Assembly (NCBI GenBank): GCA_004295565.1
Contig: AP019416.1
Span: forward strand, 3,782,001-3,846,000
DNA: 64,000 bases
Origin: Vreelandella olivaria
GTDB lineage: Bacteria; Pseudomonadota; Gammaproteobacteria; Pseudomonadales; Halomonadaceae
Direction of reading: 5' to 3'
In this document: positions 42,366 to 51,193 of the stretch, one piece after another
Position numbering within the stretch: position 1 is the first letter of the stretch
Layout of the letters: every line of letters starts with the position of its first letter
Notes under the pieces: model-generated
What the model was told of the DNA's origin: nothing
Database searches by the model: none
Seen by the model: the letters and a program-made list of their open reading frames with translations, nothing else
Program-made: the position numbers and the translations under genes

Positions 42366-42707
42366 CTCTACACTCCATTGCAGCTGGAAAAAGCTATACA
42401 AAAAAAAATTAAATACAAGAAAAACAGAAAAATAGCGTTTAAAAAGCATAGCCATGCTATCAAATTTTAACAACTGTATTTTATATTCCCACACGAAATA
42501 ACTTTAACAATTGTTAAAAACACATCCAAAGAAGCGTCATTTCTCTCACCAGAAAATTAATTTTTATTAAAAAACAAGTCAGATAAAAATCTATAACTTA
42601 TGTTATTGAGTATTTTTTGTCATACAGAAACTGGTTTCTATCGAAGCTGAGGGAAAACCAATTCAACCATCCACTAACACGATGTTTAAACTGCTAAGGA
42701 AAGCACC
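42366..42707. promoter_or_regulatory. AT-rich divergent control region with two dyads
   Basis: 342 bp between the Crp/Fnr-type gene and the ATP-grasp operon. It contains a perfect 16-bp palindrome TTTAACAATTGTTAAA at 42503-42518 and an ATAAC-TTAT-GTTAT dyad at 42593-42606. No gene seen. Confidence 0.55.
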
Positions 42708-43996
42708 ATGAAAAGGAATATCTTTATTGTAGCATTGGAAGAAAAGCAGAAAGCTATGCTTAAAACTCTACGCCAGGCTAAGGAACTAGAGATACACAGC
42801 CTGTTAACAGTGGATACGGCTGTGGAAGCAAAGCAATTCTCTTTAACGAAATCTTAGCAACCGCTAGAGACGCTAGCCCGTTTTCCAGACAGCGTCGATG
42901 CAATTATTGCTCAATGGGACTTTCCTACCAGTGTTTTAGTTCCCATACTATGCAAAGAGTATGGTATACCCTCACCTTCTGTGACTAGTGTTTTAAAGTG
43001 TGAGCACAAACTATGGAGCAGAATAGAACAGCAAAAGTAATCCCTGAAGTCGTGCCACGGTTTTGTGGTGTCGACCCCTTCGCAGAATCACCTTTTGAAC
43101 AAGTGACCTTAAACTATCCTTTCTGGATCAAACCCGTTAAAGCTTTTTCCTCCCACCTAGGTTTTAAGATTGAAAACTTTGAGCAGTTTGAAGCTGCAAT
43201 AGAAGAAATAAGAGAAAAAATCAACCAGTTAGGCGAACCTTTTAATGAAGCACTCGAATATGCGAACACTCCTGAAGATATCAAGCGACTAGGCGGCAAT
43301 GCCTGTATTGCGGAGGAAATAATAAGCGGTGTTCAAGGTGCTCCTGAAGGTACCATGTTCAAAGGAGAGTTCAACGTACATGGGATTATTTCACAACCCA
43401 AATCAAAATATACAGAAACACTATTTGACCGATTAGAATACCCCAGCAATTTACCTGAACATGTACACCATAAAATGATAGAGGTTTCTCGAAAGTTTCT
43501 TGAACATATTGAATATGACAATGGTTGTTTCAATGCTGAATTTATGTGGAATGAGGAAGACGATAAACTCTGGGTAGTAGAGTTCAACACCCGCATTTCA
43601 CAGTCTCATAGCGAAATATTCGTTATGGTCGATGGCATGTCCAACCATGAAGTCGCTGTTGATATTGCGTTGGGCCGACGCCCTTCTCTACTAAATCGAC
43701 AAGGAGTAGCCCCTGTTGCCGCCAAGTGTTTCATCCCCTATGAGCACAAGGATGGCATTGTTAGAAAAATTCCAAGTGAAGCTGAAATTGCGGAGATCAG
43801 ATCTCACTTTCCTCATACAGAGGTAATAATTGACGTACAGGTCGGGCAGCACTTAAGCGACTTAATGCACCAGGATAACTTCTGTTATCGATTAGGTACG
43901 CTCTATTTGGCAGCCGCTGATCACGATCAAATTGAGGAGCAGTTTCAATACTGTTTGAAGGCACTTCAATTTGAAATCGAGCATGTCGATGAATGA
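42708..43996 (+). CDS. ATP-grasp ligase-like protein (frameshifted at N-terminus)
   Basis: About 430 aa. ATG at 42708 after AAGGAAAG gives MKRNIFIVALEEKQKAML. Frameshifts near 42845 and 43010 link to ARDASRFPDSVDAIIAQWDFPTS and the ATP-grasp core. Core features are YPFWIKPVKAFSSHLG (nucleotide-binding Lys), a GGNACIAEEIISG block, EGTMFKGEFNVHGI, and the metal-binding NAEFMWNEEDDKLWVVEFNTRIS (Glu and Asn). ATP-grasp enzymes join a carboxylate to an amine or thiol via an acyl-phosphate. It is followed 17 bp later by a CocE-type hydrolase, suggesting a made-or-broken amide. The substrate is unknown. Confidence 0.75.
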
Positions 43997-44013
43997 GTAA
44001 ATAAGAGGTGAAT

Positions 44014-46035
44014 ATGCAGATAGTTGAAGCATTCCCCTATTCAATACGTGAAATTGAGAACGTTTTCATTCCTATGCGGGATGGCAAAGGCTAGCCGCGC
44101 GCATTTGGCTGCCCGAGAAGGCAGAGTCAACGCCACTGCCAGCCATTCTGGAGTACATACCTTACCGTAAGCGAGATGTTACTCGTGGCAGAGATGCAAC
44201 TAACCATGCTTACCTCGCGGGCCATGGCTATGTATGCGCACGTGTCGATATGCGCGGTAGTGGCGATTCAGAGGGCGTACTAACCGATGAGTATACGCAG
44301 CAAGAGCAGCAAGATGCCGTTGATGTTATTGAATGGCTCGCCAAACAGGAGTGGTGCAACGGCAGAGTAGGCATGATGGGCATATCATGGGGCGGTTTCA
44401 ATAGCCTGCAAGTAGCGGCAAAACAGCCTCCTGCTCTTAAAGCGATTATTAGCATTTGTTCCAGTGACGACCTGTACGCTGACAATATGCACTATATGGG
44501 CGGCTGCTTACTGGGTGATAATTTATCTGAAGCAACCGTGATGTTTGCTTTTAATGCCTTGCCACCTGACCCAGAGATCGTCGGTGATAACTGGCGAGAC
44601 ATGTGGTTCGAACGCATGGAGAAAAGCGGCTTATGGATCGATCAGTGGCTCAGGCATCAACGCCGCGACGCTTACTGGTCGACCAGCTCCGTTTGTGAGA
44701 ATTACGCCTCTATACGTTGCCCGGTTTACGCGATTGGAGGGTGGGCCGACGGGTTTACCAATACCGTTTTTAGGTTAATGGAGCACCTTCAAGTACCCCG
44801 TAAAGGACTTATAGGCCCTTGGGGGCATAAATATCCTCATCAAGGGTTGCCAGGCCCGGCCATTGGCTTTCTACAAGAAGCGTTGCGCTGGTGGGATTAT
44901 TGGTTAAAAACGATCCCAACGGCATTATGGATGAGCCAATGCTACGCGCGTGGCAACAAGATAGCGTACCTCCCGACAACTCTTACGACGACAGACCTGG
45001 TCGCTGGATTGCTGAGCGCCAATGGCCAACAGCGAATGTGCAAGAGCGCCGTTACGCTTTATTGCCCTATAAGTTGGTAGCTGCGTCAGAAAATCAGCAA
45101 GCCCTTAGCGACACTGATGAGTACGCCTCCATGGAAGTACAGTCACCGCTCAGTGTTGGGCTGGAAGCGGGCAAATGGTGCTCATATACAGCCACACCAG
45201 ACCTTCCTGGCGACCAGAGAGAGGAGGATGGCGGCTCGCTTATTTTTAGCACTCCAAGCTTAACCGAACCTCTCTATATTTTCGGCATGCCTGAATTAGC
45301 ATTAGAGGTATCAAGTAATAAGCCCCAGGCAATGTTAGCGGTGCGCCTGTCGGATGTGGGCCCAGATGGCAAGTCAACAAGGGTTTCCTATGGCTTACTT
45401 AATCTCACCCATAGGGATGGCGACTCCCATCCAGAACCCCTTGAGCCGCATCGGCGCTACAGGGTTACCATTCCGTTAAATGGTATTGCCCAGCAATTCC
45501 CAGCGGGCCACCAGTTAAGGGTGTCAATTTCCACCTCTTATTGGCCGCTCGCTTGGCTGCCACCAGAGCCTGCAAAGGTCAGAATTTATCTGGCGGGTTG
45601 TCAGCTCACGCTTCCTGTTAGAGAACCACAAACTAGCGATGCCGATCTCTCACCGTTTGATACCCCCAAGCGGCACCTCCGCTTGATACAACGCTATTGG
45701 AACCTAGCGAACATAACTGGCTATTGCATCGCGACCTGGCTACCAAAGCATCTACACTTGAGGTGATTAATAATCAGGGTCGTTTTCGTATTAATGATAT
45801 TGGTACCGACATTCATCGCAGCGCTCGAGAGTACTATCGAACAATCAACGATGATTTCACTTCAGCACGAGGTGAAACGTTAACAGAATCTTGTTTTAAG
45901 AGAGGTGATTGGAATACCGAAGTGTACACACGGACAACGCTCAGCTGTACAACAGATCATTTTATCGTGCATGCCCAGTTGGATGCTTACGAAAACGAGT
46001 ATCGCGTTTTTCTAAAAACTGGGAAAGTGTTATAG
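44014..46035 (+). CDS. CocE/NonD family alpha/beta hydrolase (X-Pro dipeptidyl-peptidase type; frameshifted)
   Basis: About 673 aa. ATG at 44014 after AAGAGGTGA gives MQIVEAFPYSIREIENVFIPMRDGK; a frameshift near 44090 leads to LAARIWLPEKAESTPLPAILEYIPYRKRD. Nucleophile elbow GMMGISWGGFNSLQ (Ser), ARVDMRGSGDSEG, and acid/base candidates in GGWADGFTN and GPWGHKYPHQG. A C-terminal jelly-roll domain follows: FGMPELALEVSSNKPQAMLAVRLSDVGPDG. Frameshifts near 44910 and 45700; the end is FLKTGKVL. The family contains cocaine esterase, X-Pro dipeptidyl peptidases and glutaryl-7-ACA acylases. No signal peptide is seen. Partner of the ATP-grasp gene. Confidence 0.82.
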
Positions 46036-46072
46036 AGAGAGACAACGTTTAGTTTTTTCTACCAAACCAATT

Positions 46073-46101
46073 GCCGCCCTACAACAACCTTAAAGGGCGG
46101 C
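46073..46101 (+). terminator. hairpin after CocE-type gene
   Basis: GCCGCCCT (46073-46080) and AGGGCGGC (46094-46101). A second hairpin CCCCAGC/GCTGGGG lies at 46150-46170. Neither has a good U-tract, so either could be the end of the converging operons. Confidence 0.45.
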
Positions 46102-46236
46102 ACCACCTTAGATATCTTATCTTTTAAACGCCTTATAAAATTCTAAAAACCCCAGCCTGGACAGCTGGGGAAAGGGCTTTGCTCTGGCGGGGGGAGAGCA
46201 AAGAATGACTGAACAAATGGAACCAACAATAAAGAG

Positions 46237-46740
46237 CTATGTCTTCGCGCGCAGACCATCTGCTTTATCGCGCTCTAAAAATTGCTGCGTCGTTTCATCC
46301 AAGTGTTTACTCAGCCAATCGGCCATGGCTATTTCTTCCTGAAGAATATCTTTACAGATGCGAGCAACCTCAGGTTGTGTTGCCATATCAGCTGCTTTAA
46401 TAATGGCTTTATAACTTGCTATCTCAAAGTTTTCGAACGCGTAACACGCGATGCCGCCTTTAACTACCTCATCTTCAGCCATCATACCACCAACAGCCTG
46501 GCCAAATGCAGTTAATTCAGCGCCTATATCTTTAAAAGTTGACGTATCAGCGCCTAGCAATGCTAGACATTGATCAAGTTTTTCAGCTTGATGCAATGTC
46601 TCATCAATATGCTCTTCTATCCGTTTTTGTAACAATGGATAATGCTCTAACCGCTGGGCCTGAGATTTCAGCATTTTCTCGGCTTGCTTTTCCATAGCGT
46701 GCGCATCGCGTAGCCAATCGACTAAATGCTTGCTGTCCAT
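46237..46740 (-). CDS. DUF892 ferritin-like protein (YciF type)
   Basis: Intact 167-aa helical protein of the YciE/YciF family, ferritin-like and stress-induced; YciF forms dimers with a di-iron-like site. It begins MDSKHLVDWLRDAHAMEKQAEKML, and carries HIDETLHQAEKLDQCLALLG and ACYAFENFEIASYKAIIKAAD with Glu/His at ferritin-like positions. It is the last gene of the KGG - small protein - Mn-catalase - YciF group on the minus strand, 27 bp after the catalase gene. Confidence 0.87.
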   Translation of the reverse strand: MDSKHLVDWLRDAHAMEKQAEKMLKSQAQRLEHYPLLQKRIEEHIDETLHQAEKLDQCLALLGADTSTFKDIGAELTAFGQAVGGMMAEDEVVKGGIACYAFENFEIASYKAIIKAADMATQPEVARICKDILQEEIAMADWLSKHLDETTQQFLERDKADGLRAKT

Positions 46741-46767
46741 TGCGTACTCTCCTTATTACGACAATGT

Positions 46768-47610
46768 TTAACTGTTTGATTTACTATTCAATTTGCTCTT
46801 TTGCGCACCCGAGCCCGGCTTAGCGTTACCTAATGTTGGCTCCTGGCCTTCTGGTGCTGGCTGATTGACGACTGAATACTCACTCTTACCATCCAAAGAA
46901 GGGCCTTCAGACCACCGACCTTTCGGGGCTTCCTTATCGAGTAACGTATTTAGGTAATAGTAAGAGTGTTGCATCGCCTCATGCTCTTCAGGCGTTGAGT
47001 TGGGGATCGGCAACTGTGATTGCATACCGCCTAACTCTTCAATAACGGCTAACCACTGTTGCTGATGATAGGTATCACGGGCAATCAAGAAAGACAGGAA
47101 ATCTTTCATACCGTGGTCGTCAGTCCAGTTATATAACCGCGAGGCAAGCACTCTACCACCCGCTTCTGCCGTGGCATTGGCTAACTTGTCAGCTCCGATA
47201 TTACCGGTCGCGTAGACATGGCTCATATCAAACGGCACGCCATTAGAATTTACCGGCATGGCTGAGAGCCCGGAGGACAATAGATGGCGAGGATTAGCAC
47301 CGCCTAGAATGGCATTCATAATAGGGTCTTTGGCGGTTGCTTCTTGATAAGAAACAGGTGCTCCTTCCAAATTAAGCGCTACCGCATGCCCCAGCATCTC
47401 GATATGCGAAAGCTCTTCAGTGGCCGTGGACATAAGCATGTCGCGTATACGGTCATCTCCACGCGCGCCCATTGCCTGAAAGAAATACTGCATAGCCACA
47501 CGGATTTCGCCTTCAATACCGCCAATCGCCTGCTGAAGTAGCATCGCAAACTCAGGGTTGGGCTTATCGACTTTCACCGGATATTGCAATTTTGCTGAAT
47601 GATGAAACAT
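46768..47610 (-). CDS. katN: manganese catalase (KatN type)
   Basis: Intact non-haem catalase, 280 aa, degrading H2O2 with a di-manganese site. ATG 47610 has AAGGAG eight bases upstream; a GTG nine bases earlier is less well placed. Ligand-bearing helices: QQAIGGIEGEIRVAMQYFFQAMG, STATEELSHIEMLGHAVAL, ATAEAGGRVLASRLYNW and LIARDTYHQQQWLAVIEELGG. The C-terminal tail is Gly/Lys/Ser-rich. In Salmonella the yciGFE-katN operon is RpoS-dependent; this group has the same components in a different order. Confidence 0.92.
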   Translation of the reverse strand: MFHHSAKLQYPVKVDKPNPEFAMLLQQAIGGIEGEIRVAMQYFFQAMGARGDDRIRDMLMSTATEELSHIEMLGHAVALNLEGAPVSYQEATAKDPIMNAILGGANPRHLLSSGLSAMPVNSNGVPFDMSHVYATGNIGADKLANATAEAGGRVLASRLYNWTDDHGMKDFLSFLIARDTYHQQQWLAVIEELGGMQSQLPIPNSTPEEHEAMQHSYYYLNTLLDKEAPKGRWSEGPSLDGKSEYSVVNQPAPEGQEPTLGNAKPGSGAQKSKLNSKSNS

Positions 47611-47664
47611 AGGTTGCACTCCTTGTAGAGAAACTGTCAGGAACTCCTTTCCCTGACAGTAAGC

Positions 47665-47816
47665 TTAAGGCTCTTCCTTAAGTAACTTGATAGCTTCCAA
47701 TGCGAGAACCCGTTAGGGCTCCATCCCTAGTGGGTTAACTACCGCTCATCCTTGAGCACTCTCTTTGCATCCATTGCCTGGGCTGCTAGGAAACGCCCTC
47801 CTTGGCTGTTAACTTA
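47665..47816 (-). repeat. degenerate ~75-bp repeats of the end of the preceding small gene
   Basis: Downstream of the small helical gene, the minus strand twice more encodes a look-alike of its C-terminus (AQEAKKLLRDKL-stop): AQAMDAKRVLKDER-stop (stop at 47739-47741) and ALEAIKLLKEEP-stop (stop at 47665-47667). The three stops are 75 and 74 bases apart. No intact second gene is present. Confidence 0.5.
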
Positions 47817-48017
47817 CAGCTTGTCTCTCAGTAACTTCTTTGCTTCCTGAGCGATATCATCGTATTGGCGGGCTACTCGATCAAAAAAAGCCTTGGCATC
47901 TTGATCTGAGTTGCTATCTGCATCACGAGAAAACTGCGAACAAAGATTCGCTCCTTGCGATGCATGATAGAGCGTACTTACCATATCAAAATCTTTATCC
48001 TTAATTGGACTCGACAT
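47814..48017 (-). CDS. small helical protein of the stress gene group, 67 aa
   Basis: Intact. ATG at 48017 is preceded by AAGGAGGTGATTACT; the ORF opens three codons earlier but that start is poorly placed. It reads MSSPIKDKDFDMVSTLYHASQGANLC, then AKAFFDRVARQYDDIAQEAKKLLRDKL, a likely helical hairpin. It is unnamed to me, but such ferritin-like mini proteins occur beside KGG and YciF genes. It sits between the KGG gene and Mn-catalase, replacing YciE of the enteric operon in position. Confidence 0.7.
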   Translation of the reverse strand: MSSPIKDKDFDMVSTLYHASQGANLCSQFSRDADSNSDQDAKAFFDRVARQYDDIAQEAKKLLRDKL

Positions 48018-48068
48018 AGTAATCACCTCCTTTTGGCGAAGCTAACCAAGCCATCTAATCAAAAGCGA

Positions 48069-48410
48069 TTAGCTTCTATTGCCACCATGGCTATTCTTAC
48101 CACCTTTCTGGCCAGCCTCTGAAGCCCGCTCAGGATCATTAGCAAAGTTACCGCCACTCTCCTGGCCACCTTTATGGCCTATGTCTTCATAAAACTCTTT
48201 ACTGTGAGAATCTGCAGTGGCGTCACCACCCTTCTTACCAGCTTCAGAAGCACGTTCAGGGTCATTGGCAAAGTTACCACTACTTTCTTGGCCACCTTTG
48301 TGACCAATATCTTCATAAAATTCTTTACCATGACTTGCTGAGGTAGCTTCGCCGCCTTTCTGGCCTGCTTCCTCGCGAGACATTCCTTGGTCTTTGCGTT
48401 TATCAACCAT
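48069..48410 (-). CDS. KGG-repeat stress protein (YciG / con-10 type)
   Basis: Intact, 113 aa, very hydrophilic. It contains Lys-Gly-Gly motifs in GQKGGEATSASHGKEFYEDIG, HKGGQESSGNFANDPERASE and KKGG. The block of about 35 residues (GGEAT..HGKEFYEDIGHKGGQES.GNFANDPERASEAG.KGG) is present twice, and the DNA is nearly identical in the two copies (48090-48190 and 48200-48310). KGG proteins are general-stress proteins (GsiB and YciG type) that are probably disordered. ATG 48410 follows AAAGGAG. First gene of the yciG-katN-yciF-like group. Confidence 0.88.
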   Translation of the reverse strand: MVDKRKDQGMSREEAGQKGGEATSASHGKEFYEDIGHKGGQESSGNFANDPERASEAGKKGGDATADSHSKEFYEDIGHKGGQESGGNFANDPERASEAGQKGGKNSHGGNRS

Positions 48411-48829
48411 GATAAAACTCCTTTAGTAGAACAATTAAAACCTTTCAGTTTAATTACTCGACTTCGTCCATCGCTCGCTTTATCAAGTCGAGCACTACGG
48501 AGAATAGCCATAGAGGCGTATACTTCAAGCCGGATTTCTGAGAAAAGTATTTTTTAATCTTTGTCAAAAAATACTTTAAATTAAATCAAAAACCTCCCCA
48601 ATCACCTAACCGAAGAAATCAGCAGAGCCTGCCGAATTTTCATAACCTAAGTTACGAAAAATTAGTAACAAAACTAATCGCTTTCTTATTTCCCTCTGTG
48701 TATTAAGAAACCCGAGGTGATTCATAACAACCGGCAAATGGTAGCTCACCGTGTGTGGAAGGAAGCCCTTAAGGAAGCGCAGTCATGTCACCGCCACGCT
48801 GTCATATAATGCAAAGGCATTACCGGGGC
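48411..48829. other. intergenic region upstream of KGG gene
   Basis: About 420 bp, AT-rich, presumably holding the stress promoter of the KGG-katN group. No convincing consensus promoter or gene. An open frame on the minus strand at 48179-48511 is a shadow of the KGG gene. Confidence 0.4.
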
Positions 48830-49010
48830 TCACTCAGCTTTCGTCATACTCAGGCGCCACCCGCCCCAGCTAAACAGAGCCCCCAGCAGCCCACTTGCCC
48901 CAAGCCCTAACCCCGAAAGAACCATTGGCTGCTGTAGCTTGAGCTTTGCATTTTCAGCCAACAGCAATAGAAAGGGGCATCAGGCCAGCTAAAAATGCAG
49001 ATTTCCACAT
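48830..49010 (-). CDS. putative small membrane protein, ~59 aa (frameshifted)
   Basis: Low-confidence gene. ATG 49010 gives MWKSAFLAGLMPLSI; a frameshift near 48965 leads to LLAENAKLKLQQPMVLSGLG and LGASGLLGALFSWGGWRLSMTKAE, ending at TGA 48830-48832. Two hydrophobic helices around a short polar segment. Codon use resembles the high-GC core rather than its AT-rich surroundings. No family recognised. It might equally be a remnant of a larger deleted membrane gene. Confidence 0.35.
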
Positions 49011-49392
49011 ATGTTAAAAATCTCGCCTAACCTTTCTATCATCTGGACTACTTAACCGATAAGTTCTACATTTGCTTATATGTTTATGCACAACATTACA
49101 AGGGTAACCATATGCTGGTATTGGAATTAATCAATCGAGCATTAAGACCAAACTCCAAAACCTTTGAATAGCATTATTACTTTAAAAACAACTTAAAACT
49201 TACACTTCACCATCAATCACTTATAAACCAGCCAATCTTCTTTCTAAAACCTAATGCTTAGCTTTTAGCAACAGCTAGTAAAAACTACCGATGACATTGA
49301 AAATTTTAAAATAGGAAAAACTCTTTATTGGCAGTTAAATTCTAATGAACGATTAGACTAACTGAGTAACACTCACCACTAGGAGTTCACGG
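49011..49392. other. AT-rich intergenic region upstream of TPP enzyme
   Basis: About 380 bp, AT-rich. It ends in ACTAGGAGTTCACGG before the ATG at 49393, so a ribosome site is present. No other gene or clear operator seen. Confidence 0.4.
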
Positions 49393-51193
49393 ATGACACA
49401 ACAGGTTAGTGATTACATCATTGCTAGATTGAAGCAATGGAAAGTAACGCATATTTTCGGTTATTCAGGTGATGGTAATAACGGACTCATGGGCGCGCTA
49501 AACCGTGCGAATGGTTCGATTACATTTGTGCAGCCGCGACATGAAGAAATGGCGGCCTTTATGGCCTGTGGCTACGCAAAATATACGGGCGAGGTGGGTG
49601 TTTGCATGGCGACTTCTGGGCCGGGCGCGATTCATCTGCTTAACGGCCTATATGACGCTAAAAAGACCATGTCCCGGTCGTCGCAATCGTAGGCCAGCAG
49701 GCCCGCACCGCACTAGGTGGCGAATACCAACAAGAAGTGGACTTGGTCTCGCTATTTAAGGATGTCGCAGGTGATTTCGTCCACCTTGCTACTAGCCCCG
49801 GTCAGATTCGTCACCTTATTGATCGCGCCATGCGTATTGCCGCTGGTGAACGAACCGTTACTGCCATTGTTGTTCCTAACGACTTACAGTCTCAAAAGGC
49901 TGTTGAGACGCCCGCTCATGCACATGGCACTGTCCACTCTGGCGTGGGACATACTTCGGCAAACGTCATACCCGATGAACAATCCCTGGCCCAGGCCGTA
50001 GACATTCTCAACGCCGGAAAGCGGGTCGCCATTTTAGTCGGCGCGGGGCCAGAGGCGCCCAGAGAGAAGTAGAAGAAGTGGCTAACCGCTTGGGTGCAGG
50101 CGTCGCGAAAGCGTTGCTTGGACGGGATGTGCTGCCTGATGATCTCCCCCTACGTTACGGGTTCCATTGGGCTTTTAGGCACCAACCCCAGCTGGACACT
50201 CATGTCTGAGTGCGACACGTTATTGATGATTGGCTCAAGCTTTCCCTATTCGGAGTTTTTACCTAAAGAGGGCCAAGCAAGGGGTGTGCAGATTGACATT
50301 GAGCCCCGCATGCTAAGCATGCGTTATCCAATGGAGGTGAACCTCATTGGCGACACCCGCCTTACCCTTCAGGCTCTGATCCCTCTTCTGAAGCATAAAA
50401 GCGATCGAGCTTGGCAGCAGGCTATTGAAAAGATGTCGCCGAATGGTGGGAATTACTACGTGAACGTGCGTTGAGTGACGCAAATCCAATCAATCCACAG
50501 CGCGTTTTCTGGGAAGCCTCCCGCGTCTACCCGAGCGAAGTTTACTCAGCTGTGACTCAGGCTCTGCTACCAATTGGTATGCCCGTGATCTTAAGTTTCG
50601 TTCTGGCATGCGCGGCTCAGTTTCAGGAGGTTTGGCAACCATGGGTAACGCTGTGCCTTACGCCATAGCGGCCAAATTTGCTTATCCTGAACGTGTGGCG
50701 ATCGCCTTTGTGGGTGATGGTGCCATGCAAATGAGCGGCAATGCTGAACTGCTGACTATCAAAAATACTGGTCAACTTGGCAAGACCCACGGCTCATTGT
50801 CATCGTACTCAATAATCGCGACCTTAATCAGGTTACCTGGGAAATGCGTGCTCAGGATGGCGATCCAAAGTATGAGGCGTCACAGGACTTACCTGCTTTT
50901 TCCTATGCACAGTACGCCGAGCTTATTGGCTTGAAAGGCATTGAGGTGACCGATCCAGAGCAAATAGCCAGCGCTTGGGATCAAGCAATCGCCAATAACT
51001 GCCCCACAGTGCTTGATTTCCATACTGATCCTGATATTCCCCCATTCCTCCGCATATTTCTAAACAGCAGGCGAAGGCCTATATGTCTGCAATGTTGCAC
51101 GGAGACCCTGATGCATTAGAGACGATCAAAGCGTCCTTGAGGCAGTTTTCCAAAAGCTTTATTGCTAAAGCTCCTCGACTCGGGAGGCACTAA
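49393..51193 (+). CDS. thiamine-diphosphate enzyme, pyruvate oxidase-like (frameshifted)
   Basis: About 595 aa TPP enzyme of the POX/acetolactate-synthase family. Pyr domain: FGYSGDGNNGLMGALNRANG, RHEEMAAFMACGYAKYTGE (catalytic Glu), MATSGPGAIHLLNGLYDAK, VGQQARTALGGEYQQEVD. Central domain: GTNPSWTLMSECDTLLMIGSSF, VQIDIEPRMLSMRYP. PP domain: SGGLATMGNAVPYAIAAKFAYPERVAIAFVGDGAMQM (GDG) and IVLNNRDLNQVTWEM. Frameshifts near 49670, 50050, 50430, 50545, 50780 and 51045. Closest in feel to pyruvate oxidase (acetyl-phosphate or acetate plus H2O2 or reduced quinone); oxidase versus decarboxylase is not decided. TAA overlaps the P450 start (TAATG). Confidence 0.82.

Noticed and set aside
48179-48511. 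110-aa minus-strand ORF
   Set aside because: Shadow of the KGG-repeat gene in another frame; its regular composition reflects the repeated KGG codons.
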